DNA of 64,000 nucleotides. It comes from Dillenia suffruticosa. Its lineage: Eukaryota > Streptophyta > Magnoliopsida > Dilleniales > Dilleniaceae. The notes under the pieces were generated by a model. That model did no database searches and was not told where the DNA came from. It saw only the letters and a list, made by a program, of their open reading frames with translations. Made by a program: the position numbers and the translations under genes. The DNA is taken from assembly GCA_033439265.1 (NCBI GenBank), contig JAVTVX010000002.1, positions 7,476,174 through 7,540,173 of the forward strand. Direction: 5' to 3'. Of the stretch, positions 1 to 13,429 are shown one piece after another. Numbering within the stretch: position 1 is the first letter of the stretch; each line of letters begins with the position of its first letter.

Positions 1-1474
1 TCTTCTCTTGCCACAGTTTCTACAATCCTGGTATCTGCCGTGTCCCCTGTTTCAGCTATCTCCATTCCTCCCGTTACTTCTGCCCCTGTTAGTGAAGAAC
101 CGGTCCATTTTCTATTTGGATTCTTTTGAACTTAATTTCACGATCCGTCCATGTGAATTTAATCACAAGCTTAGTCTAGAACTTGATTAAATATCAAATT
201 CCCGTTCTGGTAAGTTTATACTATATTGTGTGACTTTTTGGGTTCATCACTAGATGACAATAAAAACTTAAAATATCATTTCTAGATATTGTTAGGAAAG
301 TGCCTTTACCTCATTGGATAAAATTACCAAAATACCCGTGTTTTATGAAATGTGAGTGAAACTTAACATTGGATATCATGACTACCCAACTAGTGATGAA
401 TGATCTTGAACATTCTAAACAAACCTTGATCATGATTATGCACTCAGATCTCTTTGTTTGATGCTCCCAATTTATCAATGCTCATGGTCTTTCGCATATA
501 CCCAAAATGACAAATCATGTGACTTCTTGATTGAGATAAGACTTTTCATTAGAGAACCCCTATTCTGATCACATCTAACAGCCCTTGTCAAGGACTTAAA
601 TCGTAGAGATAGGCCGGAATTTAGACAATACCTTCTCCTATGTATAACTTACTAGGGCCACAAGTAGTTGATGATTCATGCATAATCTGCACAAAATTAT
701 GACACCTGCAAATAGCTATTCACCTATAAGTGAGATAGTGTATACTCTTAGGTCGAAGGATCATGTGCACCGATATGATTTGAATGACAACTTGATGACA
801 TATACAAATGTTCATGTCATTGCCATTCCCACATCATGTTTGGCCTACTTATCACACAAATACCCACGGGCGTGCTGGATGATACCCAGTTTTAAATCCT
901 ACAATCATGAACAGTTTTAGATGTTTGATGTGTTACATGGTTTCATCACTCATATTCCCAATGCTTTTGGAAATGAAAATTTCTCCACAATATCTAAGGA
1001 CTACAGTTCCAAATTAAGTGAAGGCAGCCTTATGAACAAAATCTAATAAAGCCATTGGTAACCATACAAATATATTTTTACATGGCCCTAGGAACTAGAA
1101 GTTATGGTCACTGAAACTTCTCTGGCACCGGAAAGGAACTATTCCCTAATATTTTGTTTTTGATTTCACCGACTCATCTATCAAATTTGTGATATTCTGG
1201 GTATTCCGATTGTTTTGGTGAATGCATTTTGAGTTCCAGAATTTATGATTTATGTTGCCCAATTTTGTTCAATCACATAACTGACATGAGATTTTTTACC
1301 TGACTATTTAAGTTGCGTATAAATGATTTTTATTCTGCAAAAATACCCTTTTCCCTGAATTGGGATTTTTTTTTTTTTGGAGGGTAGAAACGGGTAGGAA
1401 GAGACTAAATCCATTTTTCTGGCCAATTCTCACTTTTCACTCTCAAATTTTTCTTTCCCAACAGTCTTTTCCCC

Positions 1475-2330
1475 GTCTTTTCTTTCACACTTGCATCACG
1501 AGACATGTACGGATCTAACCGTATTTTTTAAAAAAAATTTAAAACAAAATAATTTGGAAAAATATTTCAAACATAATCCATCCATGTCAGTTTAGAAGAC
1601 TCGACATGCTTTAAAATAGGGTATGTCGAGTCTTGAAAACTCGACATGCTCCCTCCCTCTCTCTATCTCCCACCCGCACCCTCTCTCTCTCTCCCCGCCC
1701 TCATCCTCTCCCTCCCTCCGTCCCTCTCTCCCTCTCTCTCTCTCTCCCTCTCTCCATTTTGTTCACAGGAGGTGGAATAGATACAAATTAGTTGAGCATC
1801 ATGAAGAAAGTTATAAGTAGATTTAGATTTTTCTTTTTCTTTTTTTTCCTTTTGGTGTTCTCCATTTTAGATTATTAATATAACCAATAGTTTTGTTTAA
1901 CTTTTACCCACCTTTTCTTTCACACTAGCATCAAATCATGTGTGGCAGCTGGCAGTAGTCTAGTATTTCTTCTTGCACCTGGTTCAAGTCCCAGAAGACC
2001 CAAGACTAAGATGTCTCGTTGGGGTGCTTGTATAGGATATGCATAAGGAGCCAAGTCAGTGAAATGCATAGAGTGGTCAATAAAACTTATCTCATGAACA
2101 GTGTCATGTTTATATGGACACATATTTAATCATAATCATACACAACTCTGGGATCTTAACGGGTTGCAGCCCTTTGGCTTTGATTGTTAGGCTATTCTTA
2201 AAGTAAGGGCAGAGACAGTAATTTTGTTCACAGGAGGCAGAATAGATACTTATTAGTTGAGCATCATTACGAAAGTAATTTTGTTCTCCATTTTAGATTA
2301 TTAATGTAACCAATAGTTTTGTTTACCTTG
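1475..2330. repeat. Diverged tandem duplication, unit about 440-460 bp
   Basis: Two landmarks occur twice in the same order. The motif CTTTTCTTTCACACT followed by GCATCA lies near 1475 and again near 1914. A block of about 110-140 bases, beginning TTTTGTTCACAGGAGG and ending near AATAGTTTTGTTTA, lies at 1758-1898 and again at 2220-2330. The copies differ by substitutions and small indels, so the duplication is old. The CT-rich tract belongs to the first unit only. It lies in the presumed intron or upstream region of the DUF212 gene. Confidence 0.6.
1651..1756. repeat. CT-rich low-complexity tract
   Basis: This is a pyrimidine tract on the + strand made of CTCTCT runs mixed with CCCTCC blocks. 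Short open frames over it are rich in Ser, Pro and Leu and are compositional artefacts. Confidence 0.8.
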
Positions 2331-3183
2331 TTTTAAAAACCAGAGAACATGAAGATATTGTGTAAGGAAAATTAGATAAAACACAAATGTAGTTTCATAT
2401 TTGAACATACAGCTATGAGGAAATATAAAATCATTACTAATATACAGGGCAAACAACTAAACAACTAGAGAATTTCTTATGGTGAATGTGTTATTTTTAT
2501 GTGGTACATCACTCTTTAAGTGTGTGATTTGTACAATTAGTTTAACTTGTAATGTCCTACACTCTATAAGCAATTGATTTGGGTCAACGTAAATTGCAAA
2601 TAGAAACAATCGGAATTTTTATTTGAAACCTCTAATTTGTTATTTGATATAAATTATATTCAAAATTTGATATTCTATGAAATAAATATTTGATTTTTAG
2701 AAATAAATTAGAGATACTTGTCATTTTAGCTATTGGATTGGAACTTATAATGATCATTGCAATCCAATTATAAAAATCTCAAAGTCATTTTTTACAGTTT
2801 TGGCCTTATAAAAATAAAATTTCAGCTTTTACCCATTTTATAATTTTAGTGGCGCTACGTCCTAAAAGATTTTTGGGATTAAATTGTGAGTAGTTGTGGC
2901 CATTGCCTTAACTTATTAATAGCTTATTATATGTGTAAGGGTGCATACAATTATGGTGTTTCACCATTGTTTTGTAATCCTATTAACAATTATGGATGAG
3001 TCATTTTCTGTCTTTTGTTACCTGGAGATGTATAGCAGTGTCTTCTTCGACTTATAAGAAAGTCATGGGCTGAATCCAATTTCCTTGATTATAGAATTTT
3101 CAATAGAAAATACAAAAAGTGGAGCAATTAATTATGATTTATTAGTGTCCCTAATATATGTTTCTTTACATTTTCATTTGCAG

Positions 3184-4771
3184 GGGGTTCTCTGATTCAA
3201 TTTTTGGCATGGCTGTTGTTTTTGCTTTTCTTGTCTTGTATGATTCGCAGGTACTTGTTTTATATATGTATTTGTTATTTTATTAGGCATGGCCTCATCT
3301 TTCCGCTGCTTTTCTTATGATTCTAGGAGTCGTTATTTTGCAACCAAATTTTCAGAGTTTTATGTTAAAAGAAAAAATTTTGGTTGCTGATATCATTACT
3401 TTTTTTCCAATCCACCTAAATAACGCCGTATGAATTTATTATATAAAACTAGATCAGGCATAAGGTCCTGTTTAATAATGGAATGCTTTTTTGGAAATGC
3501 TTTTTGGGCATTCTGGTAATTCAACTTGAGATATCCTAGAAAACTCCATCTGAAATTAGTGTCGAGCATTCTGGATATTTGGGAGTAGAAAGCATGACCT
3601 TTTGGAATGGCATGGTGTAACATCACCAGTCAGTTTAGTTGGCATGAGGCCTTGATACTTGGGAAAAATAGAAGAAATATGGTATGTGATACCTTCTATA
3701 TTGTTGGAAGCTGAGAGCTTAATATTTTAAAAGATATTTTGGTGTAGCCATCGGCTTAGTTAGCCTAGCTACCATCTAATCTATGTTTAATTGACGGGGA
3801 GATTCTGGGAAAATGCTTTATTGACGGTCCGATCTAATAACATAGAGAACAAGTACTACTCAAGTGGTGTTAATGAAAATAGCAACTTTAGCGACAAACT
3901 TTTGGGCTGGGATCAATAAAGAGGAAAATGAGGGGGAACTTTTGGAAATGGCGTTCCCAATGGGGCAGTTATCTTCAGCAATAAAAAACGCTAGTGCATG
4001 GAATAGTGAAGGTTCAACTTGGGTAGAATGTTGTCTACTCATACATTTTGAATCTCTCTCCCCAGGCACATAGTTGCATGATCATGCACTTCATTTACAT
4101 GCACACACAGAAGGATATTATTTTTTTGTTTTCATTTTTGTTTTTTGTGTTGGAGAAGTGCACTGGGGACTAGCAAATCGAATCAAGTGTTAAATCTTGA
4201 ATCACTAGAGAAGGATATTGTGACTTTATTTTTACAGATGCTAGTTCTGTGTTGTAAGCTTAATATTAATCATGAACATTCATGACATGTTGCACTTTGA
4301 AGCTTAGAGCTTGATTCTTATCCATGTAGTGTCTTAACAATGCTGTAGGGGGTAAGGCGGGAAGTCGGAATTCATGCAAAAGTTCTGAACAAACACATGC
4401 ACGAGACTAAGGTGAATTCAGTTTCTTCAGTGGACAAAACCGAAGTAACTAATTCCAAACCAGGTACATCTACTGGAAAACTGGAGATCTTTGGCACCGT
4501 TTCATCACAGGAAGAAGGTCATTCTTCACTAAATATGTCAAAAACAGCTGTACTCGAGAGGCCAGACATGAAAGCAACAGACACGAAAGCAACAGCGGAT
4601 AGTGCGAGGCCCTCGTTGCCTAGGCCAGCTGCTGAATTCAAAGAAGGCTCAGATCAAAAGTCCTGCAAACCTGGTAAACTAAAAGAGTCCATTGGTCATA
4701 CTGAAATTGAAGTCACGGCTGGTGCCTTGTTGGGTTTGCTTGTAAGCTTGGCCATTTATACTATAACGTAA
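3184..4771 (+). CDS. DUF212 / acid phosphatase-vanadium haloperoxidase-related protein, 3' exons
   Basis: Two exons are visible: 3184-3250 and 4349-4771, the latter including stop TAA. The intron between them (3251-4348) has GT and AG ends and keeps the frame. The first exon reads GFSDSIFGMAVVFAFLVLYD, a hydrophobic segment. The second continues with GVRREVGIHAKVLN, a hallmark of the plant DUF212 family (PAP2/haloperoxidase-like membrane proteins). A low-complexity, Ser/Thr/Lys-rich linker of roughly 85 residues follows, then the family C-terminus LKESIGHTEIEV-TAGALLG and a final membrane segment ending AIYTIT. The linker is longer than in small family members. The catalytic PSSHS-type motif would lie in upstream exons that I did not find, so the protein is 5'-incomplete here. 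Family members are usually predicted organellar membrane proteins; the biochemical role is unclear. A copia element starts 61 bases after the stop. Confidence 0.8.
3251..4348 (+). other. Intron of the DUF212 gene
   Basis: This 1,098-bp phase-0 intron separates the CAG codon ending the first visible exon from the GGG codon starting the next. The 5' end is GTACTT and the 3' end is TGCTGTAG. A segment at 3860-4073 is open on both strands; I see no homology and treat it as chance. Confidence 0.75.
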
Positions 4772-4832
4772 CACACCACTTTTATTTCTTCCTTTCATTT
4801 TTACACACATTAGTTGGAATAAATACTTATAT

Positions 4833-5225
4833 TGTTGGAAAATGGGGCGGGTCTGCCCATGATTGTAGGCCCATCCCAAACACATGCAAATATTTGTTTT
4901 TGAATTACCAAAAAAGAGGAGGGTGGATATTTGGAGAAACTCCCTCTCTCTCTCTCTCTCTCTCTCTCCCTAAAAAAACACTACCTCTCCTTTGGAAATT
5001 CCAACCACCCCAATTATTTTGTTCGTGAATTGAAAAAATGAGAAAGGCAATAATACACAACACTTTTGCTTGAATATGACAAAGTGAAAAGCCATTTTTT
5101 TGAGAGAGAGTGAAAAGAGAAATTTTTTTTTTTTTTCACATTCCCAAGGCCAAAAAGACAGCTTGAGGAATTGGTCATTCTCATTCCATCGTGACATTTT
5201 GATTGTGAACAATAGAAAATGATTC
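4833..5225 (+). repeat. 5' LTR of the copia element (approximate 3' end)
   Basis: It begins TGTTGG and carries a (CT)n tract at about 4941-4968. Similarity to the 3' LTR fades near 5225. It has an extra GGGTCTGCCCATGATTGTAGG segment near its start that is shortened in the 3' LTR. A similar segment, read as TGTTAAAATTG then GTATGCCCACG, opens the LTR of the minus-strand copia fragment at 59779, so the two elements are related. Confidence 0.65.
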
Positions 5226-6779
5226 CATTGTGAAGTCTATATCAAGTTGCCATTAATGCAGTATAAAAAATTATGGACAGTGAAATCCCCCCAAGATTAA
5301 AGACCTCCTAATGAAAATCTGAGAGTACCATTGAACTCAAAGATATTCCAAGGAGAGTGGGCGCGTGTCCATTATGGACAGCCCACTCCCGTTGCGCATG
5401 GGGGTGCATGAAGGCCTCGTTTTGAGTGAAATTTTCACTGAAACAATTTTTCATCCCTTTAGATTTTTCTATAATTTTTAATTTAGTTTTTAAAGTCAAA
5501 AAATAATTTTTGTTAATTTTGAAACTTAGAAATTGTTTAAAATTATAGAAAATTATTTTCGGTTCACAAAAAATTTTGTAAATTTTTATATATGTTGAGA
5601 AAATTATTTTCTTAATTTTGACTATCTGAATGAAGGTTTTTTTTTCACCCATCATTTGTTTTGAATTTTTGCTCATTTATATGTGTTCGAAAATTAATTT
5701 TTCTAACGTATAATTGTTTGAAATTTGAGCAAATATCTTTAAAATAAATATTTTGAGATTTATTGTAATATTATGGATAGTTATGTATTTAATCTAATAT
5801 TGTTCTCATTTTCAAGAGTAATGATGACATTCGAACAAAATGTTGGAGTTATCTGGGTAAGAGTTAGAGTATTAAGAAGTTCAAAAGTATATGATGATGT
5901 TGGGTTCAATATTGATTTATAAGACAGACCTATGTCATATTTACTCATCTGGAACTTTTTAAATTAGGTCATCTTTTTTAAGAGAATGATATATATATTT
6001 TAAGAAATTTTTTAACTTTTTATTGAGTTAGAGTAGTTGATAAGATGAATACCAAAAGAAAATGTATGATTTTTGACAATGCGAGATCATATTAATAGAA
6101 ATATGGAGAGTCAAGAATATAGAGATCTAAATAAAGAAAAAGTTATCTCGTAGTATAAATAGCACTAATCCACGTGCTATAAGAAGATTTTCCTCCTTCA
6201 GATACACAATTCAAGGGATGATGAATGTGATCACTTGAATGGACATATAGCGAATGGAAATAATAAATTTATATGTTTTCTTTTACGCATTATAGCTATT
6301 TGTTTGAAATATGATCATATATTAGAAACTTTTGAACTTTTTTTTAATATAAAGTTTTTATTGAAAATATGATTGAAAATATTTGTTATTTTTCCATATG
6401 ATCTTACATGTAAAAGAAAATTAGGGTATTTAAATACTTTGTCTATTTAAATGAAAATTTTGAATTGGTAGAATTTAAGTAATTTTTATCCAAAATTGTA
6501 ATATTATTTAAATATTTTGTATATTTAAGTGGAAGATTTTTTGTTGAAAAAATTTGAGTAATTCTCATTTAAAAGCTATTGAATTTTGTAATTTTAAATT
6601 AAATTTGTAATTGTGATATATTAGGACCATAGATGATTATTGGGAATTTAATGAACTTTTGATTCCATACATAATATTGATTTGCCATGAATGTTAATTT
6701 TGAAATACAAAATTATATTTATGATATGCGTATTAGTATTAGTGTCTACTTTCTTAGAAATCCAAATTATAATATCAAA

Positions 6780-9700
6780 ATCTATTATTGCGGATTTTAA
6801 TAGAAATGACGAATTGAGTAGTGACGATAATGAGATGTGACGTCGTAAAATCTTATATGTACTAAAAAAAAGATATCTTGGAAGTTATCAAATATATTAT
6901 GTAAGATCTTAGTATGGGCAATGCTTCTTTGCAGAGGAGAGAACAAAATACTTACCAGATATGGACAATGATAGATTTCACTATTCATACAATCCTGATT
7001 AGTTCTGTGATTGATAAAATGATTATTGAGTATGAGCAATATGCGACTATTTATGATATCAAAGTGTACCTCTGGGTAAAACATTGAGGTACCAGTGACT
7101 CATTTTAGACAAATGATTATAAAGTTTGATACTGAATAAAAACGAGATGGTCACAGTATCAAACAATAATTAAGGGTCATGTTTATCATGATCAGAGAGT
7201 GGTAGTCAACCGGTCATATTCTCTCCGATAAACAGAAAGTTCAAGCATCCGATCGCTTCCTGCCAAGTGGGAGCACCTGAAAATCAGTTTGACTCACAAT
7301 AACAATGTGAAGATTTTCTCATATGTTACTCGTCACGTTGAGTTTAAGGATAAGCGGTTTGGTGTTGCAAAATTCACAACTAATACTTTTGTTGCAGAGT
7401 CTAGTTCCAAAAAGAGTTTCGGACTCTAAGTGTAAAAGGGAGTAGAACGAAAGCAAGAAAGGAAAGGAGAATGAGGATGAATCATAAAAAAACAACTCTA
7501 GATATGAGAACATATTAAGAGATATTTGTTAATTTTTCGTCGAGTGCCATTTAGTAACAAATTAAGTTATGTGGAGAACAATGTAAAAATGGAGGTTAGA
7601 GAAGTTGACATTTGTAAATTGAAATCACAAAATGGTCAAACTCTCATTGTGTATGATATTCTCCACGTGTTAGAAATTCGATAAAATTTAATATTTGTTC
7701 TTGTTCTTTTTTTTTTAAATATAGTTATATTTTGAATTTTCAGAAAAATACGAAGAATTTATATTTAAATGACATGTGTTGGTTCTGCATAATTTGTAAA
7801 TGGTTTTATAATTGTAGAATGTGATAGGCAAATATTTAACTATTAAGTTGAATATTGTCATATTTGCAAAATGATGAGAAAATCATTTGAAACTGTCATT
7901 TGGACTGAATTTCATTGTTGTTAGTCTATTCGGACAATTGTGGTTCAATGAGTTCGAAGACAAGAAGATATTGAATTTTGTATTTTATTACGTTTATAGA
8001 TAATTTCACGTGATTTGGTTGTATATATTTAATTTTTCGCAAGTCTGAAACACTTGAGTTTCTTAAATGTTATATGAGCGAATTAGATAATCGAATGAAT
8101 AGATAGCGTGAATATATAAGATTGAATTGAGAATCTATGTAATAAAAGAGACATAATTTGATATTTGACCATTTTCTATACATCTTAGTAAAATGGTATT
8201 GTAATAAGAATGAATATGATATTATTGGATATGAAAAAATCATGTTGGTGAGATTAACTTGTTGATTTTCTTTTAGAGAGATATCTTGTTAATGACAGAT
8301 TATATTTTGAACCAAATGTCTTCAGAATCAGTACCATTAATATTATATAAATTTTAAACTGATAGAAAGTCAAGTCTAAATAATCTCAGATCTTGGGGAT
8401 CAGTGATTTGTACTTAATATTTATAATAAGTTTGGAAAAATGAGTTCCCAAGAAAGTATAAGTATCTTATAAGAAATTCTGACCAGTTTAAAAGCTAAGT
8501 GTTTATTAGTAAACGAGAAAATAGTACCGTAATAAAAATTGGATTACAGATGTCATATTTTTTAAAATTAAATTTCCTAACAGAGTTGACATGAATGATA
8601 TAAATTCATTATTTGAATTAGTTAATTCAAAATATAGCTCTATTTATAATGGATCATTGAAATGAGATTGATTCCAATGGAAGATATTTAAATTTAAACG
8701 AACCTATTGAGTTACGAATTTAGAAAAATACTAGGAAAAATGTGTCATAGCATTATTTTAAACTTAAAGTACATGTATTTATTATTTCTCTAAAAGATGA
8801 AGATGAGCTTAAAATATAAATAAAACTATATTTAGTCTTGTTAAGAATGAATAGAAAAGGCAATGGAAGAAAATTGGAATTAATGAGATTCAATCATATT
8901 TTAGAAATTGGTTGAATTTCTATTGAGACTCTAAATTATTAGAACAATTAGATTTTCAAAATAAAACGTGGAGCAAATGGAACTATTAAGAGGTATAAGA
9001 CTTAACTGATGGTAAGAGATTACACTCTCTAAAAGAGTATTGATTATGAGAAAACTTTTTTACTAGGAGTGAAATTTATCTCCTTTCACCTATTGTTGGT
9101 AAAAATAGTCAATTTAGATTTAGAATTATGTTATATGGATATGAATATTGTCTTTCTTAGTAGAGAACATGAGGAAAAATTTTCTATGGCACAACTAGAG
9201 GATTTTGTCATTAAATGCCAAGAAAACAGAGTATGTAAATTGAGTAGATCGATTTATAGATTTAAACAATCTTCAGGACAATGACATTTGAGATTTTATA
9301 GAGATATGATCTCTTACAATTTTGTCATGATGAACGAAAACCATTGTGTTCATCTTGAAAAGTCCGATAACAAGTGTGTAATTCTATTCTTATATGTCGA
9401 AAACATACTTTTAACCGTGAACGATAATGAGTATATTTTTCAAATTTTGAAATGATTATTTTCCAATTTTGAGATGAAGGATATGGTTTGTGGTAGATTG
9501 GAACTAAAATATATAAAAATCGTTCCAAAAGATTATTGAGATTATCTTAAAAGTCGCATATTATAAAGGTTCTGCAACGATATAAAATTAAAAACTGCAA
9601 ATACATTAATACTCCTGTGAGTAAACGTGATAGTTCAAATGATGAAATGTGTCGAAAACTCATAGTGAAATAGATGAAATGTTCAGAATACTACATTTTA

Positions 9701-10150
9701 GCACGGTTGGGAGTTTTAAGTATGTTATGATATGTACTCGTCTTAACATTTATCATGTTGTGAGTTTGATCAATAGGTATTTGTCCAATCCATGGAAGAG
9801 TGATTGAATTGATGTGAATATGATATTAAAATACTTGAATAGAACTATAGATTATTTCTTTTGTTATTAAGGAAACGATTTAATATTGAAATAATATACA
9901 GATAGTAATTGGGGGGTGATTTAGATAAGAGAAAATTTATCTCTGGTTATATTTATTTACTTAATGTTAGTGCTATAACAAAACTGTTTATCTCTTTCTA
10001 TGATAGAAATAGATTTTGTGGTCTGTATTTCCGCAATTCATGGAGAAATTTGATTGAATAGTTTTTGTAATATTTGAGAGTAGTAAATAATTCAGTTGGA
10101 GTTATGATTTTGTGACAATAAGTTACCTGTTATTTACGTTAGAAACTCAA
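6780..10150 (+). pseudogene. Copia gag-pol remnant
   Basis: Frames are heavily broken but family landmarks appear in order. Near 7560-7680 is a stretch like the copia protease end (VENNVKMEV to QTLIVYDILHV). Near 7920-8600 is integrase (CGSMSSK, then FIDNF, then ADYILN-type NQMSSESVPLILYKF and LNNLRSWGS). Near 9069-9330 is RT (a MDMNIVFL-type stretch, VCKLSRSIYRFKQSS). At about 9390 the YVDD catalytic box reads YVEN, so an active-site Asp is lost. At about 9820-10080 is RNase H (ILKYLNRTIDYFF, YTDSNWG, SLSMIEIDFV). The element cannot move on its own. Confidence 0.75.
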
Positions 10151-11409
10151 AATATGATGACAAAACCAAATATGGATACAAAAAATCAATCTTGTTAAAA
10201 ACATGATTGAAAAGAGAAAAATGACACTAAATTATATGATTACGTATTTGATGATTGTTGGTCCTTTTACAAAGCCAACACCTAAAAATATGTTTGTGTG
10301 ACATGTTAAGTTTCTTGGCTTGCATAGATTATAACAGTACTGTGATTATAATTGCAATCATTTACAGAGTATGATATAATTATTATATTTATTGATATTT
10401 GAATTTTATTTTTTTTGGTACAAAATTCTTGTGTTGCGGTTGAAAGTATCTCGAACAAGTTTTGAGATTGACCCTCACACACGAGTAATTGCCTCTAATA
10501 TTTGTATAATATATAAAGATGAAATAATATTAATTTATGGTTAATTAATATATATATGTCGTTTTAGTTAAATACTAAAATGAGATTATTGATTGTATAT
10601 ATATATATGGTAATCGAAATGAATTCTTCACAACTCAATAAGTTTGTTTAATAGACAAGTGTAGTTTTTATTTGATATTGTGAGATTTTTTAAGAACTTG
10701 TAAGAAAGAAAATTCAACTCAAGTGTTATGTACATTTGAATTATTGTACGTTACATTAAATTTTAGAAAAGAAAACATACACTTCTAGATACGAAAAAAG
10801 CGCATCATAGCATGTGTTTTATATCACGTGTGCTTATGTGACTGTATGGGTAACTCTTCATCTCATTGTGTGAAATTTGAAAATTCATATTTAACCTCAA
10901 TTTATACATTTAAAATTTTTGTCTGTCTTTTGAAAATTTATTTTGGTATTACTACTTTAGTATGTCATAAAAAAATTATGGTTGATTCGATTTGGCGATG
11001 CATATTTAGGAAAACATTTAAGATTAAGTTGAAAATTAGTAGTATGAAAGGAAAACTGTTTTTTACCAACATATTACTCTGTATTTACAGACCAGACAAT
11101 TATATTTATGATTTAGTGTTTGGAGATATAATTATGAATACATGATTATGGGCAGATATGTTTTTATATTGTTTTGAGCGATGAGAGATATGTTGATTGT
11201 ATCGAGTAAAAGAGGTTTGGGATATAGCAAGAAACAATATTCTCATCACCACATTGACATTGATTTGTTATATATTTTTAATCGGTATATAAATTTGGAA
11301 CTTTTAATATTTTTGTAGATCACACGATCCACTTTTCTATATAAAATTGGTGATCTAATTGTAATGATCACATTATGTGCGATTTTAACTCTCATATATA
11401 AATAGGAGA
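10151..11409 (+). other. Long 3' region between RNase H and the 3' LTR of the copia element
   Basis: About 1.26 kb separates the end of RNase H from the LTR. A block at about 10918-11060 also occurs in the minus-strand copia fragment (60112-60300). An open frame of 105 codons (10828-11145) covers it, but differences between the two copies are not concentrated at third codon positions, so I do not call it coding. Confidence 0.5.
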
Positions 11410-11770
11410 TGTTGAAAAATGAAGGTACGTCCATTTTTGAATTAAAATTAAAAAAAATGAGGTGATTATTTGGAAAAACTCTCTCTCTCTCTCTCTCCCC
11501 CTCCCTCCCTCCCCCGCTAAAAAAAACTACCTCTCCTTTGAAAATTCCAACCACCTCAATTATTTTGCACAACACTTTTGCTTGAATATGACAAGGTAAA
11601 AAGCCATTTTTTTTTTTTTTTTGCGAGAGAGAGCGAAAAGAGAAAGTTTTTATTTTTTATTTTTATTTTTTTCACATTCTCACGGCCACAGAGAGAGAGG
11701 GCTTGAGAAATTGTTTATTCTCATTCGATCATGGTATTTGGATTATAAATAATAGAAGATAATCTGATTT
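11410..11770 (+). repeat. 3' LTR of the copia element (approximate 3' end)
   Basis: It starts TGTTGAAAAATG directly after the purine tract AATAGGAGA, carries a (CT)n tract at about 11480-11497, and matches the 5' LTR until about 11770. Clear divergence from the 5' LTR by substitutions and indels indicates an old insertion. Confidence 0.65.
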
Positions 11771-13413
11771 TATAATATTTTTTCGGTTTAGAATATCTAA
11801 TCGTTAGAAAAAAATAAATAATTTTAATCTAATTTAAATTTAAAAAGTTTTGTATATAAAAAATTATTTATTGATTTGTATAAAAACCTTCTTATATTAT
11901 ATCAAGTAATGCAAATAAAATTACAATGCCGCTGATGCTCTATCTCATATTCTGCTACTTTTGAGAATCGACTCCGATCCGGTAAAGCAAGTTGTGCAGA
12001 ATGGATCCTTAGCCCGGCGGATTATATTATTAATTTTGGGGTTGGCCATTTATTTTATTTTATGTAAATCTTATTTCAGTCAAAAACAATTATAAATAAA
12101 ATAAAAGTACATAAAATAGGAATAGAAAAGAAAGAAAAAGAAAATAATTTATTTTTTATGTAAACTTATTTTTTACAATAAAAGATTTTTAATTTAATTA
12201 AAAAATTATTTAAATAAAAAGAAAGAAAATAATTTAGATTGAGCCTAAGATAAGTTTTCAAACAGCCCCTCAATGTGCCACTCATAAAGGCCAAAGGGCG
12301 GTGGGAAGCTCCGATTTTGTCTTGGGTTGCCGGAGAAGAAGTGGGTTACAAAAAATCTTGGAGGAAGCGAGGAAAACGTAGAGGAAAAGGTCTGTTCAGT
12401 ATTAAAAAATAGTTTTTATTTTTAATTTAACTTTTGACTTTATTTTATGGTTTTCACTCTCCGATAAAAATTACAAATATATATATATATATATATATAT
12501 GTTATTTTTCAAAATTTTAGGACTTTTTCCAATATAAAAATTTAAAAATACGTTCAACATTTTAATTTTTCATTGATACATTCAACATTTTATAATTGTG
12601 GTTTGGCTAAGAGTCTTGTTGGAAATATTTTTAAATTTTATTGAAAATTTTCATGAATACCCTAAAAAATATGATTTTATGTGAAATCTCAATTTATAGA
12701 CATTTGTGTTCTTTTAATCAACTAAATAAATATTTTTATATATGTAATAAGTGTTTGATAAGTGTGACTTATATTTATGATCGTGTAGACAGTTAGATAT
12801 ATCAGCTTAACACTACCAAGATACATCATCTTAAAGTAATTGTTTATAACCAATGAGTTATAGTTTAACCGGTATCATTCCCCCTCGTTCTTATAAAGAT
12901 CTCAAGTTCGAGTTTTCTAATATACTAAAAAAAAATTATTTATAACTAGTTGATAAAATTGAACAGTTTATCGAAATTTAAATTAAAGTTTGTAATAAAT
13001 AGAACTTATAAAGTAACTTTCTAAAATGAACTATAAATGAAAATAATACTTTATAGTTGTATGTAATTTATGTACTATTAATTCTGAGTATATATATACA
13101 AACTTGCAAAATGAAAACGAAATATTTTTGATATATTATGAGTGAGATTTTTTATGAGTCAAGAGTTTTATACATTGAGTTTATGATATTGATTAGTTAA
13201 GACATATATACTCACAATGTCAAAAATTGCTTTCTTGAGTCATTATAATCGTTTTTCCAAAAACTGAAATTCAGTAATACTATATTTTATATCATATCAG
13301 ATATTCTTAAAATTTGTTAACTTCTATTGGCCAATGAAAGAAATTTAACATTCTTGATATGCTCTATTTTGGAGAAGAGAGTCAATATATTAAATAATCA
13401 ATGAGGTAATAGT
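11771..13413. other. AT-rich intergenic DNA
   Basis: No gene is supported. A short stretch at 11929-12006 reads NAADALSHILLLLRID on the + strand, faintly like the ADALSR tail of a retroelement RNase H. It is too short to call. A TA-repeat lies at 12477-12500. Confidence 0.5.
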
Positions 13414-13429
13414 CACAACAAAAAAAAGA

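Larger units (their letters stand above)
1..3183. other. AT-rich region upstream of the DUF212 exons, no confident exon
   Basis: I find no convincing exon here. If the DUF212 gene is intact, this stretch holds a long intron, or its upstream exons lie before the window. Bases 1-129 are open in frame 1 and rich in Ser/Val/Pro, but I cannot tie them to any family. Other contents are a CT-rich tract at 1651-1756, a small inverted repeat around 1621-1650 (ATGTCGAGT with ACTCGACAT), and the diverged direct repeat listed separately. A sequence resembling a pol III box B (GGTTCAAGTCC at 1981-1991) is present without a visible tRNA fold. Confidence 0.5.
4833..11770 (+). mobile_element. Decayed Ty1/copia LTR retrotransposon
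   Basis: The element starts TGTTGGAAAATG at 4833. A related 3' LTR starts TGTTGAAAAATG at 11410, right after the purine-rich AATAGGAGA. Both LTRs share a CT tract, the sequence CTACCTCTCCTTTG, the words CACAACACTTTTGCTTGAATATGA, a poly-T run and a GAGAGAG segment, in that order. Between them lies pol in Ty1/copia order (protease, integrase, RT, RNase H) on the + strand, broken by many stops. LTR 3' ends, target duplication and a clear tRNA primer site could not be fixed, so the right boundary is approximate. Insertion was into the 3' flank of the DUF212 gene. Confidence 0.8.

Noticed and set aside
1981..1991. tRNA gene or SINE suggested by GGTTCAAGTCC
   Set aside because: No acceptor stem, anticodon arm or convincing box A at the right spacing, and no poly(A) tail with target duplications.
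3860..4073. About 70 codons open on both strands in the DUF212 intron
   Set aside because: No homology or splice support; skipping it keeps the family-conserved join between exons.
10828..11145. 105-codon frame in the copia 3' region as an extra protein
   Set aside because: Comparison with the related block at 60112-60300 shows no excess of third-position changes.
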